Below are positions 32,181-44,147 of a stretch of DNA of 64,000 nt, one piece after another (positions within the stretch are counted from its first letter, which is position 1; the number at the start of each line of letters is the position of its first letter). Position numbers and translations under genes: made by a program. The notes beneath the pieces were generated by a model. It searched no databases. It was not told where the DNA came from and worked only from the letters and a program-made list of their open reading frames with translations. Location: assembly GCF_000005505.3 (NCBI RefSeq), contig NC_016131.3, forward strand, positions 34,959,001 to 35,023,000. Direction: 5' to 3'. The DNA comes from Brachypodium distachyon. Its lineage: Eukaryota; Streptophyta; Magnoliopsida; Poales; Poaceae.

Positions 32181-32679
32181 CCCAGGTATAGTTAGCACAT
32201 AATCTCTCTGTTTCTATTTTTTAGATGTTCTAATATTGTTTTAGTCAAACTTTTTAAAATTTAATCAGATTTATATATTAAAAATTATATCTACAATATC
32301 AATGTACTGGGCAGAGTGTCTTTGCATTACTACAGTTCACACGCACGGTGGCTGCACCGGGGTCCTTCCAACTCCGCAAAGGTAAAGGGAAAGGAAAAAC
32401 TTGACGCCGGGCTTTGTCGCCTTTCCCTTGGCCCTTCCCATCTACTTGATTTGGGCTAGGCCCTCTTCACCTGGACGGCAGGCCTGGTGCTCCGGCTGAC
32501 TTCGAATCTGCAATGGTTCGCTAAAAAAAAAGGACAGTGCCAGGGAGTGCTCGTGCAATATTAGGATACTCAGGGCGCACATCTAATTATGGTAAGCCAG
32601 GTTCCTCTTTCCAGAAAAGGAAAGTTTTCTTTCTCTCCCGATCCCCTCGTCATGGTTCCTCCTCCCCGCCACGCCATAC

Positions 32680-32832
32680 AAGTAAAAAAGACAGACGCCA
32701 AGCAAGCAAATAAAGGATTGCAAGCAAGCGAAGAACGCCACAACAGGCAAGTAAAAAAGGATGGCAGGCAAGCAAAAACGCCATGCCAGGCAAGTAAAAA
32801 AAAGTTAGCAGGCAAGCAAAGAAGGCAAAAGC
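32680..32832 (+). repeat. tandem repeat, ~22-bp unit AGGCAAG(T/C)AAAAA
   Basis: At least four good copies of AGGCAAGTAAAAAAGGATGG-type units lie in 32740-32832, and more decayed ones (CAAGCAAGCGAAGAACGCC) from 32680. Confidence 0.7.
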
Positions 32833-32839
32833 ATTAATT

Positions 32840-33411
32840 TTCTGGAATATCCATCCCCTTTCCCTTTACAAGTAAAATCATTCACCTACAGCTTGCTGCT
32901 GAAGCTACATAGACAAACAATACTACATATCAATGACTTGCTGGAAACATTTTTTACAAAGCACATTGCATCCACATGCTCCATCAGATAAAGGTTTTGT
33001 GCCTCCCACTGCTTTGTCCTTGGAGAAAAAGACCACAACACCACAAAACTGCATTAATATGAACATTTGTTATGGAGTCCATCTTTTCATGTGCATTTAG
33101 GTCATCTGCGCCTAGCTAGAACCACATCAGTATTCTCATTTGCAACCTGCACATAATTACCATGTGGAAGAAGCCAAGAATGAGCGACCTAAAGAAACTA
33201 ATGAAGGTTTTTTCTTCAAACAAAAAAAAAACAAGCATTGTGTTGTCATCGGCAGCTACCACGGGTTCTCTAATTGAAAGTTGATCATCATGTGCATTGC
33301 GCCTCCTGCAACGAGGTAGCAAATCCCTAGTTTCTTCCGGCACTATCGATGCTTCTTTGTCCTCAATTGTGTTCATGATGCCTGATACACAAAAAGACTG
33401 CTTAGCCTAGA
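32840..33411. other. AT-rich intergenic DNA
   Basis: No gene or repeat boundary identified. Confidence 0.35.
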
Positions 33412-34107
33412 ACTTACTAGTTCAACAAAGGCTAATTAGTCATGCAACTCCTACTCAAAAATACTGAAGGGTTAGTCAAACAAAGAGATGATTAATCATG
33501 CAACTTCTGCTTCAAAATTTGGATTCTAATGCAACTTCTCATCAATAGTATGACTAGTAAAATCCAACTTCTAATTAAAAAAGGCTACTTAGTCAAGCAA
33601 CTTCTAACTCAACATAGAGTCATGTAGCTTCTTATTCAAAACTTGAATAGTTAGTACAACAACTTATAATAAAAAGGATGAAAAGTGAAGCAACTCCTGG
33701 TCACTAATTTGCATAATCAGCCAGCAATACCTATTCAAATAATTTAGATCGGAAAATGCAAGCTAGATTTAGCAAGTTTGCCCACAATTGGAGCAACTAT
33801 ATTATGTACAATTATAAGCAAATTACAATTAGGATAATCAACTATTTGTTGTTTCAGATTGCTATCGAGCAAACAATACTACAATGTCTTAAGTAGTTTG
33901 AATTTCTCATGGATAAAAGGATTTTCATACATGGCAAATTCACCACCAATCTAAGCAATTTAATACAAGTATAAGCAACATAATCAACACACATGAGCAG
34001 CGAAGCATGTTGGTGATCTGTTTTGACAGGAAATAAATGCCTGGATATAGGACATTAACCAACGTTAATGGCTAATCCCCATCAATTCCTAAAACACAGC
34101 CTTAAAT

Positions 34108-34570
34108 TATGGTTATTCAGACACCGATTTTGCCGGGTGTGTTGATAGTAAGAAATCCATGTCAGGTTATATATTCACACTCGCCGGGGGAGTTATATCG
34201 TGGAAAAGCTCCAAACAAACATTGACTGCTTCATCAACAATGCAAGCAGAATTTGTAGCATGTTATGAGGCCATTGGGTAGGCTGTATGGCTAAAGAATT
34301 TCATTCCCGGACTTAAAATGGTAGACAGCATTTCTAAACCACCGGTATTATACTGTGATAATGAACCAGCAATTTCTATACAACTAACAACAAGTCGAGT
34401 GTTGCTGCCAAGAACATTGACATCAAGTATCATGTTGGGAAAGATAGAATTCAGGATCAAACTATTAACTTCAAGCATATAAGTACGACACATATGCTTG
34501 TGGATCCGCTAACTAAAGGCCTACCACCCAGTATTTTTCGTGAGCATGTTGCCGGCATGGGACTACTGGA
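34108..34570 (+). pseudogene. copia RNase H remnant
   Basis: Reads YSDTDFAGCVDSKKSMSGYI, then TASSTMQAEFVACYEAIG, a TAG stop, AVWLKNFIPGL and YCDNEPAI. After a frameshift, AAKNIDIKYH and HMLVDPLTKGLPPSIFREHV complete the usual copia C-terminus. Typical RNase H order; inactive. Confidence 0.82.
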
Positions 34571-34767
34571 CCTTATGATCCTGGAATTTTGGAGACAGCT
34601 AAAAGGAACCACTCCCAATAAGAAAAATGTTATCTTTTGAAACAGGCTGATATACTATTGGTATTGAGTTTTAGAGGCATTTCATCGGTCATTGTAACAC
34701 CTTACTTTGGTACATTATTCCTGTGGAAAAGGACAGATATGTTAAACCTAACGATCAAAGTGGAGAA

Positions 34768-35269
34768 TGTTGGTTGATCTGTTTTGACAGGAAATAAATG
34801 CCTAGAATCACGTCCTTAATTTAAGGGCTGTGTTTTAGGAATTGATGAGGATATAGGCCATTAACCAACATTAACGGCTAATCCCCATCAATCACGCGCT
34901 GGCCCTGATCGAGGGCACTTACCAACTATAGGTTTCGGCCCCCTGTAGCGCAGCGCCATAAAAAGGAAACGTTGGCCCTCACTAGAAACCACGTTCACGT
35001 GAGATCTTGCCAACCCCGATACACCTCTAACGACCCTACCAATCTAGGTGAGCACTGAAGCGTACGGAAAGACCGCTACCGTCGATGACAACGTTGGCTC
35101 TGGTATTCGGCCAGTGCCGGTACCGGCCAGAGGGGCGATACCATCTCCGTCCTGCGTCAACACCTACGACAACTACCACGATGAATCTCTCCCCTAATCT
35201 CTCTGTCTTACTGCTCTAATGTTGACCGGTGCATATTATGTTTAATCTAAAGAATGTTAATTTCTAATA
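34768..35269 (+). repeat. 3' LTR of copia deletion derivative (~502 bp)
   Basis: Starts TGTTGGTTGATCTG after the purine-rich AGTGGAGAA. It ends near TTTCTAATA (a decayed ...ACA), placed by the AAGCA duplication that follows. Confidence 0.7.
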
Positions 35270-36089
35270 AAGCAAACTCCTAATCAACACACATGAGCTA
35301 AGGCAACTTATAATCAATACAAATGAGCAGCAAAGCAACTTCTACTCAAAATTTGACTCTCTAATGCAATTCTAGTAGATGGTTCGCAGACTGGAAAGCA
35401 ACTTATGGTAAAAAAAGGGGTAACTAGTCTAGCAAATCCTAGTTCAAAATTTTGTTGGAATGCAACTTTTATTCGAAAGCTTGATTTGTCGAAAAGCAAC
35501 TTATTGAAACAAAAGGTTACTTACTCTAGCAACTTCTGATTCAACAAGTTTAATTAGTACATCAACTTATAATTCAACACGGTTATTAGTCCAGCAACTT
35601 GTAAAAGCGTCGTGTTAAACCATGAAATCAATGCAAAATGAAAGCTTAATCATGCAACTTGTAATTTTGGCTTGATCATGCAGTTCCTAAACAGGTGATG
35701 CAAACTGAAGGGCAAAATTGAACAGCAAATTGAATGCTTCCTGATGCAATTCCTGCTTCAAATATTTCTTGTAATGCCACTTCTATCCGATAATTGATTA
35801 GTCGAAAAGGAACTTTATAACAAAAAAAAACTGAACAATGAAGCACCTTCTGGTCATTTAGCATAGACGAGTAGCAAACATGCAACCAAAATGTATCCCA
35901 GTACTAAAAGCAAGTCGCAAATTCTATAGTTTCCCCATGAACAACGAATTTACACCCGTAAAACACAGATTATTTACATTAGATGATTGCAAAAATCTAT
36001 ACATCCCCATGACAAAGTAAAAACTGTCTGTTCACCGGTGCATAGCACATACTGAATCGATAGGTTATCCCCAAAAATGTTCATCTCTG

Positions 36090-37200
36090 CTAGGGGTTCA
36101 AACCTAGAACCCCAAAAAATCAGCAGGAAAAAGTGTGAAAAAAATGCTTGCACCTAGATCCCCTTTAACCATGGAAACTCGATGCAGCAGTAGATGTGCC
36201 CGTTGTACTCGATGCTCACTGTGCTTGGTGCGTCGGCATGCTCGACAACATCCCCAAACCTAGAGCTGAATCAACATTGACAGGAATCTAACCGTGAAAT
36301 TCGACGCAAAGTAGATGAGGTCGCTGTGCTCGTTGCACCACTGCCGCCCTCGATGCATCTCTCGCGCTCGATTCAGCAGCTGGAAGCCTAGTCGAAACCT
36401 CTCCACTCAGGCCTCCCACCTCGCTGTGCGACATGCAGTTGCCGCCCTCACTCCCCGCCGTGCCCCCTATCCATGCCATAATTAGGGTTGCATTTGCATG
36501 CAAACTTGCAAAGTATCCCCCATGAGGAAGCTAAAAACAGCAAGCAATTTTAGTTACAAAAGTTACTTAAACCTCGTCAAATTAACCTAGTCTGATGCAA
36601 AAAAGTGAGCAAAACCTTTACCTAATCTTCATTTCGGCTCTAAATTTTACAACAAAGCATAGCGAATCGAATCATGGCGCGAACCTAAATCCCCAAAAAT
36701 CGACAGAAAAAAGTAGGATAGGTTAGGGGATTTGGGGGACGATGTGAAAAGGAACTAACCGTGAAAACTTGACGCAACATTAGATGCTCGATGTGCTCGT
36801 CATGCTCATTCGTCGGCAGTGCATGATGCGGCCTGCTGCCCCGATTCAACACGCGAAACCCCTCGGTGACCCCCACCTCGCTCAACATGCAGAAGCCCCC
36901 GTGGCCCCTAATCGACTCCTCGGTGGAGCTCGCGCCCCCACGGCGAAATCGTCGGTGAACTCAACAGCTTCTCCCGTCCGCCGCCTACCTCCGCTGCCCC
37001 GTAGGGCTGCTCCGTGCCGCCCCCACAAACACCACATCCAGCAAATCGCACGCGAGAGGATTCACCGAGGAGCCCCGTTGCCCCGATTCAAGTCGTGAAT
37101 CGCCTTCTCGTGGCCGGCATGCAGCACCACGCCCTGCGACATGCGGAAGCCCCAACGCCCCCCTCCCTATCAACTCGCTGGTAGAGTTCGCGTAGCGGCG
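36090..37200. repeat. direct duplication, ~600-bp spacing
   Basis: Blocks starting near 36092 (CAAACCTAGAACCCCAAAAA ... AACTCGATGCAGCA) and 36680 (GAACCTAAATCCCCAAAAAT ... AACTTGACGCAACA) are clearly related, with partial further copies to 37170 (CCCCGATTCAA(C/G)...TGCGGAAGCCCC). No coding domain is visible; the short ORFs are shadows. Confidence 0.5.
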
Positions 37201-37425
37201 ATCGTGGGTTACTTCGTGCCGCCTGTCTCGCCCCAGTTTGACTCACAAATCATGGCGTGGTTATGACTAACCATATACTCGACTCGAGTATACCCGTCAC
37301 GGCCAGTTGGGGGCCCACAAGGAAGCCTACTACGTCTCCAGAAGTCCATATGCTCAACTTGCGGCTCAAGACAAAGAAGCCTAAACATAGTATATCTCGA
37401 CATTGTATACGACTTTGACTCTACC

Positions 37426-38297
37426 TGTCGTAGCCTAGGGCTTAGACACTGGGGATGCGAGGCACCCCCCTTTTTGGTTCGGCCGTGGGCGTTGGGGATC
37501 GCTCTGGCGATCGCCGGCGAGGCCAATGTCAAGCGTAAAGATGCACAAGACCGTTTTACGTAGGTTCGGGCCACCCTGAGGTGTAAAACTCTACGTCCTG
37601 CTTCTGAGTTTGTATTAGCCAATGAACTAGGGTTTACAAGTTGCCGGAGGAGTCCCCGGGCGCTCTCTCCTTTCCTGCTAAGTGCTACTTGCTATTTCTG
37701 GGCTAAAACTAGTAAGAACCGAACCCTTTGACCGTTAGCGATGCTCCTCCTTTTATACTCAAGGGGATGCACAGGTGCCTCGGTTCATGGGTGACAAGTG
37801 TTGAGCAAAGACCCTAGGCAGCTTGCCCTTGCTGCGTTGGCTTGCATGCAAGGTACGTAGCGCTGCAACTAGGGCGGTACGTGCCCTAGATTCACCGCGG
37901 GCCAGTCACTGTGGGCTGACTAGACGGGGAATCACCTTTCTGTTTGAACATTAAATGCTTGCTTGTGCCACACTCCTCGCCCTGACCAACCCTGCGCACA
38001 GGGAGCCTGCCGGGCGGCCACGCGGCGTCAATGCTCTGCCTGCTGGGTACCGTCCCTGTTGTAAGTGGCTGCGCCCAGGAACACCCTCCCTGGCAAGTGA
38101 CCTTCCCGGGGGGGTGCCCAGGCGGGAATTCTCTCGTTTTCTTCCAGGGTAACTCCCGCAGCCCGGATAGCCCTGCCGGGCTGGTGACTTGCCGGGCAGC
38201 TTGTGCGGTGCTGCCCAGGGTGCTATCATTGCGGGGAGCAGGTGAGGCGACACATGCGTCAAGCAGCCGTGGTACCCCGGGTGCCACTGGTGCGACA
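37426..38297 (-). repeat. solo gypsy LTR (872 bp, perfect TSD CTACC)
   Basis: CTACC occurs at 37421-37425 and 38298-38302. The minus strand starts TGTCGCACCAGTGGCACC and ends TAGGCTACGACA. A TATA box (TATAAAA) lies at 37757-37751 (minus). Same family as the LTRs at 3626-4463 and 1459-2013. Confidence 0.9.
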
Positions 38298-38302
38298 CTA
38301 CC

Positions 38303-38550
38303 TGGGACCTGGTCTCCTGCATATATAAAGGGAACCAGGAGGGGGAGCCAAGATCAACCAATCTAGCATAGAAGCCGCCTAGACGCACTCGCCAAATCGA
38401 ATCTGTGCATCTAGCCCCCGCGGCTCCCTTGTAATCGACTCATCAATACAATCCAGACAAGCAGGACGTAGGGGTATTACCTTCCGAGGACCCCGAACCT
38501 AGGTAAATCGTGTCTCCTGTGTCCTTGTTAGCCGACGAGATTGCCAACAC
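38303..38550 (+). repeat. 3' half of another gypsy-type LTR, plus orientation
   Basis: A TATA box TATATAAAG (38322-38329) is followed by the downstream block CAGGACGTAGGGGTATTACC ... GAACCTAGGTAAAT. Its left part lies before 37421, because the minus-strand solo LTR inserted just upstream of its TATA box. The outer boundaries are not certain. Confidence 0.65.
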
Positions 38551-40055
38551 ATACACTCGAAACTTTCCTAGATACAAGTCCAGCAATATGGACATTGTCG
38601 AAGTCACCCCTTCGTCAAATCACCTCCCCATCGCCGCCTATCTCGCTCGATGACTTCCTGCATCTTCTGTTGCATCTGTCGCTCTCCATCGTGTGGCCGA
38701 AAGAGCCGCTGAAATCGCTGCGAGAGAACTCACCACGAGCGTTGGGGGAAAACGGAGAAAATGGGGATTTGGGAATGGGAGGCGGCCGTCTAGAGTTTCA
38801 GGACGTGGCACTGAAAAGATGTGGATGTCCTAAACTTTTTTTTTTACCGGGGTCAGACAGCAAGAGAGGCTCCTCCTGTGTTATATTAAGACAAATGGGG
38901 ATGTCCTAAACTAATCGGACAGTGCACATGATTCAGGAGAAAACGAACCATGCCTGTGTGCGTCAGTCTATGCAGAAGCAGGTGGTTATCCTCATTTTCG
39001 AAAGAAAAAATAAGAACGGGTTGGAAGTACTGCACCCGTGTCCTCCAATTAGGAAAAAATAATACAAATCTAGAATGGCCTGCTGAGCCCAAGCAGCATG
39101 CCTACTACACTACCACACCACTGCCATACCACAACCAGCTCTCCCTCGTTTTCAGCCATGCCATGCGAGCCACGTAGTGTAGTCGCCCAATGATGGTGGG
39201 GTGATGGATTTGGCTGCCACGTCTAGTCACATCGATCGTCTGACCATGGTACACTATGTTCCATGCAATCCCAAATTTCTACCTTTTCAGTTATTGTTAC
39301 GAATAGTTATTCTTTTCCAATGTCTAGTACTGATACTCATATATTTGTTGGGGTTTTATTTATAAGAAATCAAATAATACTACTCGCTACTATTCATATT
39401 AGGTGTCGGTGATTTAGTATAACCGGTACATTAGTTGTACTAAATCAGCGCTATCTAACATGGATCGGAGGGAGTACATTTTTTATGACCGATGTATCAA
39501 ATTATTTTATACATTAGTTGTCAAATTATTATTTTGGCAGGTAATTAGTTGTTAAAAGAGTACCTCTCTATTTGTCATCTGCTCTGTCAATTTTCATCTT
39601 CAGACAGGGATTTATCGCATCACCACTTGAAATGTAGCTCAAATTCTTGCTCCAGGAAGCAAGCAATACAATGATTAATAAATTTGATGGACCTTCGCCA
39701 GGATCAGGACACTTGGTCGTAGTGGATGACGATTTTCTTTTCAAATTCAAAAAATGATCCATTATATATATTTTTGCTGCCTAAGAAATTAGCACAAAAT
39801 ACTTTGGATTGAAATACTCAAATTAGTACATAGTATCATACAAATACAAGAGAAATCCAGAAACTAGCATCATCGATGCTATATATATTTATTTTCTTAT
39901 TTGGCATTGTGTTGTGGACTCATGATCACAAATTGACAATTGAAGGGATTAACAAGCAATCACCCAATTTGCAGTCTCTGAGTAAATTAAAGTCAACCCT
40001 GATAATACATAGAATCAGGATTCAGGAGTTTAGGATGTCAAATTCCCTTGAGATT
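38551..40055. other. intergenic DNA
   Basis: 38551-38820 is moderately GC-rich without a recognisable gene. A Stowaway MITE lies at 39383-39474. The rest is AT-rich. Confidence 0.4.
39383..39474. mobile_element. Stowaway MITE (92 bp)
   Basis: Ends CTCGCTACTATTCATATTAG and, inward from the right, CTCCCTCCGATCCATGTTAG, flanked by TA (39381-39382 and 39475-39476). Confidence 0.75.
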
Positions 40056-40153
40056 AAGCGAAATAACTTTGGAAATTATTTTATTTTTTGGAAATTTAAG
40101 CGAAATAAATTTGGAAATTATTTTATTTTTTGGAAATTTTAAGCGAAATAAAT
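40056..40153 (+). repeat. tandem repeat, ~43-bp unit
   Basis: AAGCGAAATAA(C/A)TTTGGAA followed by ATTATTTTATTTTTTGGAAA is present in two almost identical copies plus a partial third. Confidence 0.8.
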
Positions 40154-41520
40154 TGTGGCTTTAGCCCTGGTAGCACTTAGAGTCGAAACCGTGGATGGCC
40201 GGCGGGTAGGCGGCGGCGGGCGCCGCGGCGGTGACGATCGATCGAGAGAGTTGAGTTTCTTTTTATTTTCTGAACTGGAAATACGAGAGACTGAACCAAT
40301 CAGAGGCGAGCTAGCGCCTAGCTCTGTGTTGGTGTTTCTTTTGTGGAAGCTGCAACGATCGATCTGAGAGATCCCACGAGATCTGTTGGAGCAGGCCTGG
40401 TTGGGTGTTGGGCTTCATGTTAGGAGAAATTCTAATTGGGCCTCCAGCAGTGTGTACCCGTGGAGTAGACTGGGGTCAAATCTATTTATGACTCCCCTAA
40501 AAAAAATTGTTTTTGACTGGTGTCATTTTTTTGCCTGTACAGTAGCTAGAGGGAGTTGGGCCAGAGGCATCGGTGTCAAGTGTCAACTGACACCGGCCCG
40601 ACACTGTAGCTCCGCCGCTGAGCATGAATCGCCCAGCACCACAAGGATAGTGTGAGACAAGGCATAGGCATGGCAGAAAGCTGAATGAGCCATTCACAAA
40701 TCACAAGCATCAGAAGTCATCTTTATGGCCTCCCATTACATCGGGCGCCGGCCGTGGGTCCGGATTGCCGACATATCTCCCGGCGAAACATGGCCGTATA
40801 GCTCAGATAAACGTACGTACTAACACTGTGTGTGCACCCCTGCACCGGCAGGACAACCATGCATGAATATGCACATCACCAAGAGGTATAGCTGCATGCA
40901 CATGCAGCATCCAGTTGCTGTCCTTGATTTCGTCTCATTTAAGCCCCTCCTTTATGGCAAGTTAGCGTCCTTCAAATCCAGCAGCTGCCCTTGATTTCCT
41001 CTCTCTTTTGTTTTGAAAGAGAATGAGCGATGATCAGGATCGATCTCATTTAAGCCCTCCTTTGCTATGAAAGCTATAGCCTTCTTCAATTGTGGGCCTG
41101 CAGATCTCCTCTCAAATGTTCGAGATGAATAAGAGTATATGTTCTTTCTCCTCTTTTAATTTGCTAGCATTAGTACAGCCGTTCCAAACTCCTGAACCCT
41201 AGTATGTAAGTTAAGGACATTGCTCCATGTCATACCTCTTTCGTGGATGCCATTCAATGCACTGAGCTTGGATTCAATGAAGCGTCATCTAGCGAGTATG
41301 AAGTTGTATGCGAGAGAGATTTATTTTTTTCTAGGAAAGGGAGAGCGAGCTCCTCCGTTCTATGTATATACAGAGAAGCAAAAAATGGAGCTATATTTGT
41401 ATATTCTGGATCAGCGTGATGTATATTTCAGTGCAAGTCATTGCAAACTCATGCTATTCAAGTATTAAATGCATCTAGAAATCTAGATATATACTACCTA
41501 AATTTGTAAATATAAAATAT

Positions 41521-41582
41521 GGCTATGTGAATATCGCCAATTCATGCAGAGGCCGGGGAGACCCCCTTTTCGAAAAGAAAAT
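41521..41582 (+). mobile_element. LINE 3' tail fragment
   Basis: CATGCAGAGGCCGGGG followed by CCCCCTTTTCGAAAAGAAAA. This is the same 3' terminal motif as the LINE at 63.2 kb, in the opposite orientation. Confidence 0.6.
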
Positions 41583-41935
41583 CTATATATAAAATGTTTT
41601 ATCTTTGTTCTACACTTCAAGACAAATTTTAAGTAGTCTGATCAAGTTATAAATATGTATTAATATCTCTACCATACGAAGTAAGTATACTATGAAGACG
41701 GATTTGATAAGACTAATTTGAAGTTATAGATGTTGATAGATTTTTTCTATAAACATGGTCAAACTTTAAGAAGTTAGTTTGATTTAGGACAAAGTTAGCT
41801 AGCACATCTTATATTTATATTTAGAAACGGATGAAGTGCCAGCCAACATTGGCAAAGGAATTCTAGCCTATAGCCTATGGTGTAAGCATATAAATAAAAG
41901 TGTTTACGTAGGAAATACACCCTTAGTTCCTCTAA

Positions 41936-42136
41936 ATATATGATGCTAGATTTGACCAAGTTTATAGAAAAGTGTACCAAAATTATAGCTTTATTAAATC
42001 TGTCATGATATATAGCTTCATAGTATAATTATTTGCTATTGTAGGTATTAGTACATTTATACTATAGAATTGGTCAAATTTTAAGAAGTTTGACTGGGTC
42101 AAAGCAGCAACATCTTATTTTTAGAAATAGAGGTAG
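41936..42136. mobile_element. Stowaway/mariner-type MITE (~200 bp)
   Basis: Ends GTTCCTCTAAATATATGATG and, inward from the right, CTACCTCTATTTCTAAAAAT, with inner GGTCAAATTTTAAGAAGTTT. TA lies at both flanks. Confidence 0.55.
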
Positions 42137-43789
42137 TATAAGACAACTCCAAAGCGCAACCTCTTATTGTTCATACGTAGTACGTCCGTCTCCACCAGGC
42201 AAATATTATTATACTGTTCATACCGAGTGCAATGTGTCTTATTGTTAGAGACACTGCACATGAATAAATAGAATCTGTCTAGAGTATGAATTTTTAAAGC
42301 GGCGTTGGAATGCAAAACACGAAAGGTTATATGGGCATATAGCTGATGATCTGATCAATATATGAGACCTTAATTAAGTGAGACCTTAAGCTAGCTAGCT
42401 AATCCTAACATATGGTAGGTAACTTAAGCCATGCACCGATGATGATCGAGCTCTGTATGCCACGAGAGAAATTAAAGTTTTCTGACATGTGCATGGTGCC
42501 CTATATATAATTGTTGTACGTCCTTGCAGTTCTGGTTCCACGGCTACCGGCGCAAACACGGGATCCTACTCTGTCGTCTTGCTGTTGTTTTCTTCTTCGC
42601 TCTGACATTGCTATCAAAGTTCAGAGAGGAAGCAGTACTACTGTGCTGTGCATGCAGGTACGTACCTGCATGCCATGCTATATTGTATTGTATCGCATGC
42701 AAACATGAATGCCGCAGTGCAATTTGCAACGTACGTGCTACCTATCTACGCACACACATCATTCTGCACGAGAGGAAATTATAGCTAAGTTTCGAGTGCA
42801 TTCCGGTTGTTGATGGGGTTTAATGTTGGAGTAAATGTTGAGGCAGAAAAACACGGAGGACAGAGAGACAAGGGGGGACGCGACGGCTAGCTGATGATCA
42901 CTAAATAGGGGCTGCAGTTGCCATAATTTCGATAACAAAGATAGGACGGCCGGTCATATTCATGTCTTCCTTAACTGTGCCATGACTTCTCCGTGTATTG
43001 CATCATTCATAGTTGGTAGATTTATTTTTTGATTGTGAAGTTTGATTTAAGGGTAATGAGGAGAACAGATTTTGCTAGAGATCTACCCAAGAAATCTTCT
43101 ATAAGTAGATTGTCCAAATTTTTTGATTTAGATTTATGTTCTAGTTTGAAAAGGTTTCATGCCGGAGGCAAATACAAGGTCTACTAAGACGGCTTTACCT
43201 GCGTATCTCGGGGGCTTGGGTATTCTTCATCCTGACAAGTTTCATTGACTCGGGATGTCAACGGCGCAGTAAACGGCGCCGCCAAGCCCGCTTATCTAAC
43301 TTCCCACACAATTTTTAGTTTTAGATTTTTCTCTTTTGTTGTCACAGGCTGCTGTGTGGACAGGGCTAAACGGGTTCTAACCGGCGCCCGTTTACATTCC
43401 TACCATTGACCCTTAAGCTTCGATGGCCCTTGGCTTAAGGACTGATTCTTCAAAAACATGCTTGAATGGGAACCCTTGTGATGACGCCGACATGAACCTC
43501 TTCTTTGCTTGCAAAGCCTTTTGTTCTTTTTGGGACTCAAGCACAAAGGCCCAAGGACATTGCTCCAACAATTTTCCAATGCTCCAACAGAAAAAAGAAA
43601 TTGGTGCGTCAAGAAGACATGACAAGAAAACGATTGGATTTAGCAAATCCAAACGATGTAGGAACTTGTCTCCTTGCACGACGAATTGAGTAGTTTCACA
43701 TCACTCCATGCACCGACAATTCAGTCAGTTGAAAGTTTCCCTGTCTAGAGAGAGTATATGGCCACATCGATCTAGAAGGCATAGTTCAT

Positions 43790-44147
43790 CGAAATGGTTA
43801 TCTCTATGATGCGGCCAACTGTTTGGAAGGATTGGACGCCCCCCAAAATGCAAGGATTTTTTGTGTGGATAATCATTCAACAAAATTTGTATCATCGATC
43901 ACTTCGGGTGCAGGGGATGGCCCAATTGTGGCTTTTGTCCACTCTGCAAGCAGTTGCAGAATCGACATCTCACCCTCCTCTTCAAATGCCGCCTCTCCAA
44001 TCATATCTCGAGGATGACACAAAATACTGGTTAGGGCTTCCCTCTTTAGTCCAAACTCTTGGATCATCATGTCCTCTGTCAAAGAATGGTGGCTCCACAA
44101 CCCCACAAACGCCGACCTTCAAATGAAGGCGCTTGTCTTACTCCTTA
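43790..44147 (+). pseudogene. LINE ORF2 C-terminal remnant (zf-RVT), left part
   Basis: VWKDWTPPKMQGFFVWIIIQ and, after a frame change, RGWPNCGFCPLCKQLQ and HLTLLFKCRLS give the zinc-binding pattern that follows RT in plant L1 elements. The sequence ...KALVLLLM runs into the copia insertion at 44148 and resumes at 49200 as LVMWEICRVHNN. Frameshifted; only the C-terminal part of ORF2 is seen. Confidence 0.7.

Larger units (their letters stand above)
34008..35269 (+). mobile_element. Ty1/copia deletion derivative (TSD AAGCA)
   Basis: AAGCA flanks it at 34003-34007 and 35270-35274. It consists of about 100 bp of rearranged 5' LTR, RNase H sequence and a full 3' LTR. gag, protease, integrase and RT are gone. 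Confidence 0.75.
33412..35870. repeat. degenerate ~33-bp repeat array, split by a copia element
   Basis: The word GCAACTTCTnnTTCAAAA, with variants GCAACTTATAATnAA and GCAACTCCT, recurs about every 30-65 bp from 33430 to 33700 and again from 35285 to 35860, separated by TTAGT(C/A)-rich spacers. It is too diverged to be recent. The copia derivative at 34008-35269 divides it, and the two halves join in register when the insert is removed. Confidence 0.65.
40154..43789. other. gene-free intergenic region
   Basis: Contains a LINE tail (41521-41582), MITE copies at 41630-41831 (decayed) and 41936-42136, and AT-rich spacer. Short ORFs at 42511-42784 and 43400-43690 have no recognisable domain or support. 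Confidence 0.45.

Noticed and set aside
33412..35870. Regularly spaced short repeats as a CRISPR array
   Set aside because: Units are diverged and variably spaced, there are no cas genes, and the DNA is from a plant nucleus.
43400..43690. Opposing 88-residue ORFs as a small gene
   Set aside because: No recognisable motif, no splice or promoter evidence, and flanked by transposon remnants.
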